Shown: positions 1-5,135, counted from the first letter of the stretch. The stretch: DNA of 5,135 nucleotides from Clostridiales bacterium (GCA_012728445.1 JAAYFA010000126.1:1-5135); one strand, 5' to 3'. The notes: a model not told the origin generated them from the sequence alone. Translations and numbers: made by a program.

Positions 1-34
1 ATCTCACTCCAATGAATTTTTCTGCTTTTTGAGT

Positions 35-94
35 TTAACAAAAGCATGTTGTCATGTCAATGACGACAAGAGTAATCGCGACGGATTAACAAAA
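35..94. promoter_or_regulatory. Possible operator region upstream of the NfeD-slipin operon
   Basis: This stretch lies just upstream of the nfeD promoter. An imperfect palindrome runs 49-69: TTGTC (49-53) pairs with GACAA (65-69) and GTCA (56-59) pairs with TGAC (61-64), with an AT bulge at 54-55. It is flanked by two copies of the 9-mer TTAACAAAA (35-43 and 86-94), 51 bp apart, about five helical turns. This arrangement could be a regulator site, but AT-rich DNA produces such repeats by chance. No gene is supported here. Confidence 0.25.
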
Positions 95-109
95 ATTATT
101 ATATGTTAA

Positions 110-138
110 TTGTAAAACTTGAATATTTGTGATATAAT
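110..138 (+). promoter_or_regulatory. SigA-type extended -10 promoter of the NfeD-slipin operon
   Basis: A -35 box TTGTAA (110-115, 4 of 6 consensus bases) is followed after 17 bp by a perfect -10 TATAAT (133-138). TG at 130-131 makes it an extended -10. Transcription would begin near 145, giving a leader of only about 18 nt that carries little more than the ribosome binding site. No attenuator or riboswitch could fit. Confidence 0.7.
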
Positions 139-162
139 AACACCGTTTAAGGGGGTATAATA

Positions 163-597
163 ATGGAAAACTCAATGCTGTACTTTTGGATTGCCGCCTT
201 TGTTTTTCTTGTTGTTGTTGAAGCCTCAACAGCGCAGCTGGTTACTATTTGGTTTGCCGTCGGTGCTTTAGGGGCACTCATTGCCAATGTTTTAAATGCG
301 CAGGATTGGTTGCAGTGGGTTGTTTTTGTTCTTGTATCTTTTATAACCCTAATCGCAACGCGTCCCCTTGTTAAAAAATTTACCAAAAAAAAGATTCAAC
401 CGACAAATGCCGACCGAAACATCGGTGCGCAGGCATTGGTGCTCGAAGATATAGACAATACGCTCGGCAAAGGTTCTGTCAATGTGAAAGGTGTAACTTG
501 GACTGCCCGATCGTTAGACGGCAGCCTTATTGAAAAGGGCACTATGGTTATCGTTGATAAGATAGAAGGCGTCAAACTTATCGTTACCAAAGAATAA
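163..597 (+). CDS. Short NfeD-family membrane protein (NfeD1b type)
   Basis: A 144-residue membrane protein of the short NfeD class. Three hydrophobic helices are visible at about residues 5-22, 26-44 and 49-66. A basic stretch follows (KKFTKKK, 71-77), then a small OB-fold domain from about 86 to the C-terminus. That domain has the family's spacing: G104, V106, V108, G110, W113, A115, a Gly at 126, and a final beta strand KLIV. The ClpP-like serine protease domain of long NfeD proteins is absent, as expected for this class. The start is fixed by AAGGGGGT (149-156), 6-7 nt before ATG; this equals AAGGAGGT with one G-U wobble. The SPFH gene follows 39 bp downstream, the classic pairing also seen in E. 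coli (ybbJ-qmcA) and in Bacillus with flotillin-like proteins. Known members act as partners of SPFH proteins in membrane organisation. The exact biochemical role is not established. Confidence 0.93.
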   Translation: MENSMLYFWIAAFVFLVVVEASTAQLVTIWFAVGALGALIANVLNAQDWLQWVVFVLVSFITLIATRPLVKKFTKKKIQPTNADRNIGAQALVLEDIDNTLGKGSVNVKGVTWTARSLDGSLIEKGTMVIVDKIEGVKLIVTKE

Positions 598-636
598 ACA
601 TCTGAATAGTATCATTAATTTAGGAGGAAAAAAATT

Positions 637-1557
637 ATGTTGTATGTTTTTATCGGTCTGGCCTTGTTTGTAGTGGTTGTACTCGCAGCAAACATCAAAA
701 TCGTTCCCCAATCGAAAGCTTATGTTATTGAGCGCCTGGGCGCTTACAACACAACCTGGCAGACAGGCCTTCATGTGAAAATCCCCTTGTTGGACAAGGT
801 GTCAAAAATCGTTTCTTTAAAAGAGCAAGTCGTGGATTTTCCACCCCAACCCGTTATTACCGGCGATAACGTTACTATGCAGATTGACTCGATCATCTTC
901 TTCCAAATAACTGACCCAAAGCTTTACACATACGGTGTTGAGCGACCGTTATCGGCAATTGAAAACCTCAGCGCAACTACCCTGCGTAACATCATCGGCG
1001 AAATGGAGCTGGACCACACCTTGACATCGCGCGATACGATCAATGCAAAGATCCGCGTTATTCTTGATGAAGCAACTGATCCATGGGGCATAAAGGTCAA
1101 CCGTGTTGAACTAAAAAATATAATGCCCCCAACTGAAATACAGGATGCTATGGAAAAGCAGATGAAAGCTGAACGCATGCGTCGCGAAATAATCCTTCGA
1201 TCCGAAGGTGAAAAAGCCAGTAAGATTCTGGTTGCCGAAGGTGAAAAAGGCAGCCAAATTCTATATGCCGAAGGCGCAAAACAAGCAGCAATCCTACAAG
1301 CCGAAGCTGAGAAAGAGAAAAGAATCCGCGAAGCAGAAGGTGAGGCAGAAGCGATTATCACCATCCAGACAGCCAACGCTCAAGCGATTGAAATGATTAA
1401 CTCTGTTAACCCGGGCGAAGGATTTCTTGCACTCAAGAGCTTGGAAGCCTTTATGAAAGCGGCCGATGGTCAAGCTACAAAGATTATTATCCCAAGTGAA
1501 ATACAATCCTTGGCAGGACTCGCAACCAGCATGAAAGAAGTTTTGGCAACAAAATAA
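637..1557 (+). CDS. SPFH/band 7 protein, QmcA/paraslipin type (stomatin-like)
   Basis: A 306-residue member of the stomatin/prohibitin/flotillin/HflKC superfamily. A single N-terminal hydrophobic anchor (about 3-19) leads into the typical start of the SPFH domain, VPQSKAYVIERLG (23-35). The family block GEMELDHTL...DEATDPWGIKV spans 121-154. Residues about 165-255 form a charged Ala/Glu/Lys-rich coiled coil containing five tandem 11-residue repeats (189-243). The tail includes the conserved-type segment KIIIPSE (282-288). From memory of the family, the closest type is E. coli QmcA or mitochondrial SLP-2-like paraslipins, and the length is normal. Such proteins form large ring or cage oligomers at the membrane and scaffold proteases and other membrane proteins. 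AGGAGG (622-627) lies 9 nt before ATG. The gene ends with tandem stops TAATAA and a terminator. It is co-transcribed with nfeD, which has the only clear promoter. Confidence in the family is high; no specific client can be named. Confidence 0.95.
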   Translation: MLYVFIGLALFVVVVLAANIKIVPQSKAYVIERLGAYNTTWQTGLHVKIPLLDKVSKIVSLKEQVVDFPPQPVITGDNVTMQIDSIIFFQITDPKLYTYGVERPLSAIENLSATTLRNIIGEMELDHTLTSRDTINAKIRVILDEATDPWGIKVNRVELKNIMPPTEIQDAMEKQMKAERMRREIILRSEGEKASKILVAEGEKGSQILYAEGAKQAAILQAEAEKEKRIREAEGEAEAIITIQTANAQAIEMINSVNPGEGFLALKSLEAFMKAADGQATKIIIPSEIQSLAGLATSMKEVLATK

Positions 1558-1577
1558 TAATTCTTGCAACTATTTGC

Positions 1578-1610
1578 AATGCCCGCAGAAAATTCTGCGG
1601 GCATTTTTCT
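1578..1610 (+). terminator. Intrinsic terminator of the NfeD-slipin operon
   Basis: A perfect 8-bp GC-rich stem, GCCCGCAG (1581-1588) with CTGCGGGC (1595-1602), closes a 6-nt AAAATT loop. It can extend outward by three A-T pairs (1578-1580 with 1603-1605) and is followed by a T-rich tail ATTTTTCT. It sits 20 nt after the slipin stop. The phosphatase gene arrives from the other strand and stops at 1626. Read on the minus strand, the hairpin is followed by ATTGCAAAT rather than a T tract, so it would terminate that gene only weakly, if at all. Confidence 0.92.
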
Positions 1611-1625
1611 ATGACATTATATTTG

Positions 1626-2399
1626 CTAGACGATTATATCACCGACACCATTAAAGACGTAGGTCGGGATGTAAGGAAACTCGTTCATTGATTCCTTGCT
1701 CGTAACACCGCTCAAAACCAAGACCGTGTCAATCCCCGACTCTATTCCGGCAACAATATCCGTGTCCATCCGATCTCCTATGATGACCGTTTCCGCGCTT
1801 GCACAGTCCATCATTTTCCTTGCCTCCCTTAACATAAGAGGGTTTGGCTTGCCAATAAAATAGGCTTGCTTACCGGTGGCCAATTCAATTGGAGAAATAA
1901 GTGCACGTGTTGCCGGCACAATCCCTTTCTCTGTCGGTCCGGTCAAGTCGGGATTTGTGCCGATTAGCTTTGCGCCTTTCAAAACAAGATGAACTGCACG
2001 TTCAATTTTTTCGTAATTATACGTTCGTGTCTCCCCTACAATTACATAATCAGGGTTTACATCATTCATTGAGAAACCGGCGTCATAAAGCGCATTCGTA
2101 AGACCGGCCTCGCCGATTACGTAAGCACTACCGCGTGGACACTGTCTTTTTAAAAAACTTGCGGTGGCTAATGCGCTTGTATAAAAATGTTCTTTTGACA
2201 CATTCAGACCCAGTCTTTTTAACTTTTGTCCCAATTCTCTGGGCGAACGTTCAGAGCTGTTTGTTAAAAAGACGAACTTCTTATTTTCATCGGTAAGCCA
2301 GTTAACAAAGTCCACCACACCATCCAGTAGTTTATTGCCGTGGTAGATAACGCCATCCATGTCACAAATAAATGCTTTTTTGTCGGTTAGTTCGCTCAC
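1626..2399 (-). CDS. HAD-IIA family hydrolase, NagD-like phosphatase
   Basis: A 257-residue cytoplasmic phosphatase of the haloacid dehalogenase superfamily, subclass IIA with a C2 cap. Motif I is DMDGV (13-17), giving nucleophile D13 and acid/base D15. Motif II is LTNSS (45-49). The motif III Lys is K184 in GKPNP. Motif IV is GDRMDTD (208-214), whose acidic residues bind Mg2+. The cap lies between motifs II and III (about 60-180). Segments such as FYTSALATASFL (72-83) and NPDYVIVGETRTYN (115-128) closely recall E. coli NagD, which dephosphorylates nucleoside monophosphates and sugar phosphates. The real substrate cannot be inferred, and NagD-like proteins are not tied to GlcNAc use by sequence alone. 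The start is GTG: the next Met (M14) is inside the catalytic motif, and AGAGGA lies 7 nt upstream of the GTG. The gene is monocistronic, convergent with the slipin operon, and has its own promoter. Length is normal and all catalytic residues are present. Confidence 0.94.
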   Translation of the reverse strand: MSELTDKKAFICDMDGVIYHGNKLLDGVVDFVNWLTDENKKFVFLTNSSERSPRELGQKLKRLGLNVSKEHFYTSALATASFLKRQCPRGSAYVIGEAGLTNALYDAGFSMNDVNPDYVIVGETRTYNYEKIERAVHLVLKGAKLIGTNPDLTGPTEKGIVPATRALISPIELATGKQAYFIGKPNPLMLREARKMMDCASAETVIIGDRMDTDIVAGIESGIDTVLVLSGVTSKESMNEFPYIPTYVFNGVGDIIV

Positions 2400-2406
2400 T
2401 TATAAG

Positions 2407-2412
2407 TCCTCT
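2407..2412 (-). promoter_or_regulatory. Ribosome binding site fixing the GTG start of the phosphatase
   Basis: AGAGGA on the minus strand sits 7 nt before the GTG codon (2399-2397). It decides the start, because no usable ATG exists upstream of the catalytic DMDG motif. Confidence 0.8.
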
Positions 2413-2440
2413 GCTTTCAACGTAATAATAATTTTTACTC

Positions 2441-2460
2441 ACAATATTTTATTTTATTGT
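2441..2460. repeat. Short AT-rich inverted repeat in the phosphatase leader
   Basis: ACAATA (2441-2446) and TATTGT (2455-2460) form a 6-bp inverted repeat around an 8-nt T-rich centre. It lies within the roughly 75-nt untranslated leader predicted for the phosphatase mRNA. It could be an operator half-site pair or a weak RNA hairpin. The AT content makes chance occurrence plausible. Confidence 0.25.
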
Positions 2461-2480
2461 TTCGCCTGTCTGAGATATAG

Positions 2481-2510
2481 ATTATAGTTTTTTGACAAGC
2501 ACTTTGTCAA
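2481..2510 (-). promoter_or_regulatory. Near-consensus SigA promoter of the phosphatase gene
   Basis: On the minus strand a perfect -35 TTGACA (2510-2505) and a perfect -10 TATAAT (2486-2481) are separated by 18 bp. Transcription would begin near 2474, leaving a leader of about 75 nt before the GTG. Both boxes match consensus exactly, so the promoter should be intrinsically strong unless repressed. The palindrome at 2492-2510 covers the -35 and half of the spacer, where repressors commonly bind. Confidence 0.85.
2492..2510. repeat. Perfect 7-5-7 inverted repeat, candidate operator
   Basis: TTGACAA (2492-2498) and TTGTCAA (2504-2510) are perfect inverted copies around GCACT. The repeat overlaps the -35 box and upstream spacer of the phosphatase promoter. 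It is not a terminator for the ABC operon: on the minus strand the hairpin is followed by AAAAAC, with no T tract. Because each arm contains TTGACA in opposite orientations, it also offers a -35 box on the plus strand. Confidence 0.5.
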
Positions 2511-2539
2511 GTTTATGCTTGAATGATAAATACAGGAAG

Positions 2540-3337
2540 TTAAATTTTCAAATCGCGTTTTCTATAAAAATGGTATGTAGAATAAATGCACACTGTCAAT
2601 AATAATATTGATAAGATGGGATAAGCCGCTTCGTATCCTTCTATAAGGATATCCTTTGCGTCAAAGTATTTAAAGACTGTAATATATCTTAACGGCGCTA
2701 ACTTCTCAGATAGATCTACCACAACAGAAAGCATAAACATAAACAGCAAAACACCGGTTGCCGCCGCTGAGGAAAGCTTGGGTTTGCTAATAACAGCGGC
2801 GAAAAACGAACCCACAGCAAGAAACAACATTTGAATAGCCAGTAAGGAAGCCATAAGCTTCCAAAGTCCGTCAGAAAAGAGAGTTCCATTTGCATAATAG
2901 GAAAGCATCGCATAAGATGAAACCGAAGTTGCGACATTAAAAACAAGTACGATGGTTCCGGCGGCAAACATTTTTGATGTGATAATGTTCGCTCTTGAAA
3001 TTGGTTTAACCATCAAAAATTCGGCAGTTTTGTCGCGTTCTTCCTTTGAAATGATTCCCGCGCCGAGCATAGTCGCATGTATAGCTGCCATTAATGCAAG
3101 ATAGATAAACAGTACACCAAAATAATCCAAAACATTTGACAAGTCGAATACCCCGACGCCAAAAAGCTTCTGTAATGATTGAGGCATTTTATCCATCATT
3201 TCATTGAAGCCCCCCGCTCCGGCACCCATTCCGGCAGAATACTTCCCCATCCCGCCCGCAACCAAAAGAGCCATTGAAACCGACCAGATAATCAACGATT
3301 TCCGATGCGCTTTGAGTTCTCTTCTATAAATATTCAT
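2540..3337 (-). CDS. ABC-2 type transporter permease subunit (second permease)
   Basis: A 265-residue integral membrane protein with about six hydrophobic helices (roughly 15-32, 70-95, 122-146, 158-182, 187-209, 235-257). The cytoplasmic family motif SKEERDKTAEFL followed by KPISR (97-115) joins helices 2 and 3, and the protein ends in a basic YRKRDLKI tail. It starts MNIYRRELKA, like its upstream paralogue, and has the same length. The first loop contains an unusual Gly-rich stretch (residues 28-43). ATG lies 9 nt after GGGGGT (3352-3347), and this ribosome site overlaps the TAG stop of the preceding permease, which favours coupled translation. It probably pairs with that permease and the ATPase to form one exporter. 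The substrate is unknown; drugs, antimicrobial peptides, lipids or ions are all possible for this family. No clear terminator follows. Confidence 0.92.
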   Translation of the reverse strand: MNIYRRELKAHRKSLIIWSVSMALLVAGGMGKYSAGMGAGAGGFNEMMDKMPQSLQKLFGVGVFDLSNVLDYFGVLFIYLALMAAIHATMLGAGIISKEERDKTAEFLMVKPISRANIITSKMFAAGTIVLVFNVATSVSSYAMLSYYANGTLFSDGLWKLMASLLAIQMLFLAVGSFFAAVISKPKLSSAAATGVLLFMFMLSVVVDLSEKLAPLRYITVFKYFDAKDILIEGYEAAYPILSILLLTVCIYSTYHFYRKRDLKI

Positions 3338-3346
3338 TAAATCTTT

Positions 3347-3352
3347 ACCCCC
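3347..3352 (-). promoter_or_regulatory. Ribosome binding site overlapping the upstream stop codon
   Basis: GGGGGT (minus strand) begins with the G of the TAG stop (3354-3352) of permease 1 and lies 9 nt before the ATG of permease 2. Ribosomes finishing permease 1 would uncover or reuse this site. The same GGGGGT variant precedes nfeD. Confidence 0.7.
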
Positions 3353-4149
3353 TAAACGGCGTGTATATCTCTGCGTTTAAAAATAGCGTAGCTTGCGATT
3401 AACGCCGCCACAATGATTGCTAACCCTAATACTATATAGACCGTCTCATACTTACCTTGTGCTAAAATAGTCTCTGTTTTGAAATATTGGAAGGGTGTAA
3501 CATAGCGCAGCTTATCGTCTGCGGAGGTAACCGCAAATGCGGAAATGGCAAAGAATGCGAAGACAAGACCCAGAGAAACAGGTAAGACCGTCTTAATTTT
3601 CTTTGCCAAAACGGAGATTATCAACCCAATTGAAAAGAATATGAGTTGTGAGAAGAACAAGGAGGCGTTTATAAGTAAAAATTCCGTCAACGCAAAATTT
3701 CCGTCGGACATGGAAACAACAAATACGGCTGAAACCGCAGAATACACCGCATTCGTCATAACAAATATTGTCAGCGACGAAAGTAGTTTTGAAGTCAATA
3801 TTCTTACTCTTGAAACGGGCTTTGTTAAAAGAAAGTCCGCCGTTCTCTCTCTTTCCTCTTTTGAAACGATGCCGATGCCCAAGTTCATTGCTTGGATTGC
3901 TCCAAAAAGCAAGGTATAGGTAAAAGCAAAAGTATAATAACCGATGGATGTATTGAAATTTTCAGCGACAATCCCCATCATTGCCTTCATTACCGGAGGA
4001 AAGCTATCCATCATTTTCACAAAGAGTTCCATCTCGGATTTCATCATCGGGAAAAACGCCATAATCATGGCAACAAGTCCGCACAAGGTAATGATCCAAA
4101 TAAAAGCTATTTTATAGTTGGCCTTCAGCTCATGCTTATAGATATTCAT
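3352..4149 (-). CDS. ABC-2 type transporter permease subunit (first permease)
   Basis: A 265-residue membrane protein paralogous to the next gene. Hydrophobic helices lie at about 14-34, 70-95, 122-148, 155-178, 183-205 and 230-254. The conserved cytoplasmic motif is SKEERERTADFL with KPVSR (96-114), and the C-terminus is the basic FKRRDIHAV. Between helices 1 and 2 it has a Met-rich segment (residues 28-58, with paired Met at 35-36, 46-47 and 57-58) where its partner has a Gly-rich stretch. A GTG at 4155 would add two residues and overlap the ATPase stop. I prefer ATG 4149 because AGGAGG (4165-4160) is 10 nt away from it but only 4 nt from the GTG, and because MNIYKHELKA then aligns with the partner's N-terminus. 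It lies 5 nt after the ATPase stop and 14 nt before permease 2, so it is part of the same operon. It likely forms the heterodimeric pore. Substrate unknown. Confidence 0.92.
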   Translation of the reverse strand: MNIYKHELKANYKIAFIWIITLCGLVAMIMAFFPMMKSEMELFVKMMDSFPPVMKAMMGIVAENFNTSIGYYTFAFTYTLLFGAIQAMNLGIGIVSKEERERTADFLLTKPVSRVRILTSKLLSSLTIFVMTNAVYSAVSAVFVVSMSDGNFALTEFLLINASLFFSQLIFFSIGLIISVLAKKIKTVLPVSLGLVFAFFAISAFAVTSADDKLRYVTPFQYFKTETILAQGKYETVYIVLGLAIIVAALIASYAIFKRRDIHAV

Positions 4150-4154
4150 CTGCA

Positions 4155-5045
4155 CTATGCCTCCTTGTTCGAGTAATAGTGCAGGAATATTTCCTCTAAA
4201 TCCGGCTCATCAATCCACAAGTTAGAAAGTGCAATGCCGGAAAGTTTAAGGGTCATGGCATTGATGTCGCCTTTGTAAATAAAACTATACGTTTCGCCTT
4301 CCAGCTTAAAGTCATTTACACCGTCTATCTCAAAATAACCACCGGGCAGTTCCCCGTTGATTTCAAACTCTATTCGTTTGTAGCTGTGCTCTTGGAGTGT
4401 CGCTATTTTTTCAAGCTTAATAATCGTGCCATCTTTAATGATAGCAACACGGTCACACAGTCGCTGGACTTCGCTCAAAATATGGGAGGACATCAGTATG
4501 GTTGCTCCCCGCTTGTTCTCCTCTTGCAGAAGGTTGAAAAAGGTCTGCTGCATTAACGGCTCCAACCCAGAAGTCGGCTCGTCCAAAATAATAAGATCCG
4601 GCGAGTGAAGCAAACCCTGAACAATGCCAACCTTCTTTTTGTTGCCATAAGAAAGGTCGTCTATTTTCCTGGTTAAATCCAAATCTAATAGTCCGGCGAG
4701 CTCTTTGATTCGCCGCCTGCAGTCTTTTTTATAAAAGCTCGCCGAGTAGTTCAGCAAATCCTTTACCTTCATCCCATCATAATAAAACACTTCACTCGGC
4801 AGGTAGCCGACACGCTTGGCAATTTCCGGCGCTTGCTTGATACAGTTCATCCCAAAGATCTTTGCTTCGCCCGAAGTCGGGTAAATCAAAGCAAGAATGG
4901 TGCGTATGGTCGTTGACTTACCGGCACCGTTGGGCCCGATAAACCCAAAAATTTCGCCTTCCTCTACACTGAAGGTGACATTTTCGATTCCTTTTGTCTT
5001 GCCGTAGTACTTTGTGAGGTTGTTGATTTCAATAGCGTTTGCCAT
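4155..5045 (-). CDS. ABC transporter ATP-binding protein (ABC-2 exporter, BcrA/CcmA-like)
   Basis: A 296-residue cytoplasmic ATPase driving the two permeases encoded after it. Walker A is GPNGAGKST (37-45). The signature is the variant LSYGNKKK (131-138) in place of LSGGQ. Walker B is LIILDEP (151-157) with catalytic E156, and the switch His is H188 in MSSHI. The Q-loop position reads YLPSE (81-85) with no Gln, and the D-loop reads SGLEP (159-163) with Glu for the usual Asp. Residues about 210-296 form the accessory C-terminal region seen in ABC-2 drug/peptide exporter ATPases. Variants such as LSxGNKxK occur in that subfamily, so the protein is probably active. The start is ATG 8 nt after AGGAGGT (5060-5054). 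It is first in the operon and its stop lies 5 nt before the permease 1 ATG. Full length and intact. Export is the likely direction; the cargo cannot be told. Confidence 0.95.
   Translation of the reverse strand: MANAIEINNLTKYYGKTKGIENVTFSVEEGEIFGFIGPNGAGKSTTIRTILALIYPTSGEAKIFGMNCIKQAPEIAKRVGYLPSEVFYYDGMKVKDLLNYSASFYKKDCRRRIKELAGLLDLDLTRKIDDLSYGNKKKVGIVQGLLHSPDLIILDEPTSGLEPLMQQTFFNLLQEENKRGATILMSSHILSEVQRLCDRVAIIKDGTIIKLEKIATLQEHSYKRIEFEINGELPGGYFEIDGVNDFKLEGETYSFIYKGDINAMTLKLSGIALSNLWIDEPDLEEIFLHYYSNKEA
4160..4165 (-). promoter_or_regulatory. Ribosome binding site deciding the permease 1 start
   Basis: AGGAGG on the minus strand lies inside the last codons of the ATPase gene. It is 10 nt from the ATG at 4149 but only 4 nt from the GTG at 4155, which favours the ATG. 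Confidence 0.75.
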
Positions 5046-5097
5046 GATGTTCTACCTCCTATTTCTTTGCCCTAAATAAAGTCTATCTATTAAGCAT

Positions 5098-5124
5098 TTT
5101 ATATCACATAATTTGTAATTGCAA
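5098..5124 (-). promoter_or_regulatory. Likely extended -10 promoter of the ABC exporter operon
   Basis: On the minus strand TGTGATATAAA contains an extended -10: TG (5106-5105), one base, then TATAAA (5103-5098). A possible -35 TTGCAA (5124-5119) is 15 bp away, a short spacing, so the extended -10 would carry the activity. Transcription would begin near 5091, giving a leader of about 45 nt. A second TATAAT (5131-5126) is visible, but its -35 would lie beyond the window. Nothing else is recognisable between 5046 and 5135. Confidence 0.5.
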
Positions 5125-5135
5125 TATTATAAGCC

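Noticed and set aside
1..60. Possible leftward divergent promoter: TTGACA (60-55) with TAAACT (37-32) on the minus strand
   Set aside because: The -10 match is weak and no gene start with a ribosome site follows inside the window, so it cannot be supported.
2..109. Open plus-strand frame from the window edge, possibly the end of an upstream gene
   Set aside because: The 35 codons show no recognisable family, the composition looks non-coding, and the frame would end only one base before the nfeD -35 box.
1201..1365. 33-bp periodic repeats resembling a CRISPR array
   Set aside because: The units are contiguous with no spacers, diverge at codon level, and translate in frame to a hendecad coiled coil.
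924..1376. A 150-codon open frame on the minus strand inside the slipin gene
   Set aside because: It encodes a Ser/Ala/Ile-rich low-complexity product, has no convincing ribosome site, and exists because the 33-bp coding repeats keep the opposite frame open.
2492..2510. Hairpin as a terminator of the ABC operon
   Set aside because: The stem is AT-rich and is followed by A residues on the minus strand and by GTTTATG on the plus strand; neither gives a terminator T tract.
2716..2967. An 83-codon frame on the minus strand overlapping permease 2
   Set aside because: It is an alternative frame of the permease gene, hydrophobic only because of shared T-rich codons, with no separate evidence.
3545..3919. 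A 124-codon open frame on the plus strand opposite permease 1
   Set aside because: It lies antisense to a clear permease gene, shows no recognisable protein family and has no good ribosome site; it is a shadow frame.

Overview
The window looks like an ordinary chromosomal segment of a low-to-mid GC Gram-positive bacterium, most likely a member of the Bacillota (Clostridia-like). The reasons are strong AGGAGG-type Shine-Dalgarno sites before nearly every gene, AT-rich intergenic DNA with recognisable SigA-type promoters, one GTG start, and the protein families present. The lineage is an inference from style and was not tested by any search.

Layout. Positions 1-162 are a regulatory region ending in an extended -10 promoter. 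Positions 163-1557 (+) hold a two-gene operon: a short NfeD-type membrane protein followed by a QmcA/paraslipin-type SPFH protein. It is closed by a clear intrinsic terminator at 1578-1610. Converging on it from the right is a NagD-like HAD-IIA phosphatase (1626-2399, -), which has its own near-consensus promoter (TTGACA, 18 bp, TATAAT) at 2481-2510. That promoter is overlapped by a perfect 7-5-7 inverted repeat. Positions 2540-5045 (-) hold a three-gene ABC-2 type exporter operon, in transcription order: ATP-binding protein, permease 1, permease 2. The genes are tightly packed and probably translationally coupled. Its likely promoter lies at about 5098-5124.

How the genes work together. NfeD and the slipin are a well-known pair: the oligomeric SPFH protein organises membrane microdomains and the short NfeD protein, with its OB-fold, is its partner. 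The ABC genes form one transporter: one ATPase with two different, equally long permease subunits (265 aa each), probably a heterodimer. The substrate cannot be read from the sequence. The phosphatase has no obvious link to either neighbour.

I see no mobile elements, tRNA or rRNA genes, CRISPR arrays, toxin-antitoxin or defence genes, and no clear sign of a new system. The most interesting items are regulatory: the palindrome at the phosphatase promoter, the repeats upstream of nfeD, and a decamer shared by the nfeD and ABC promoters.
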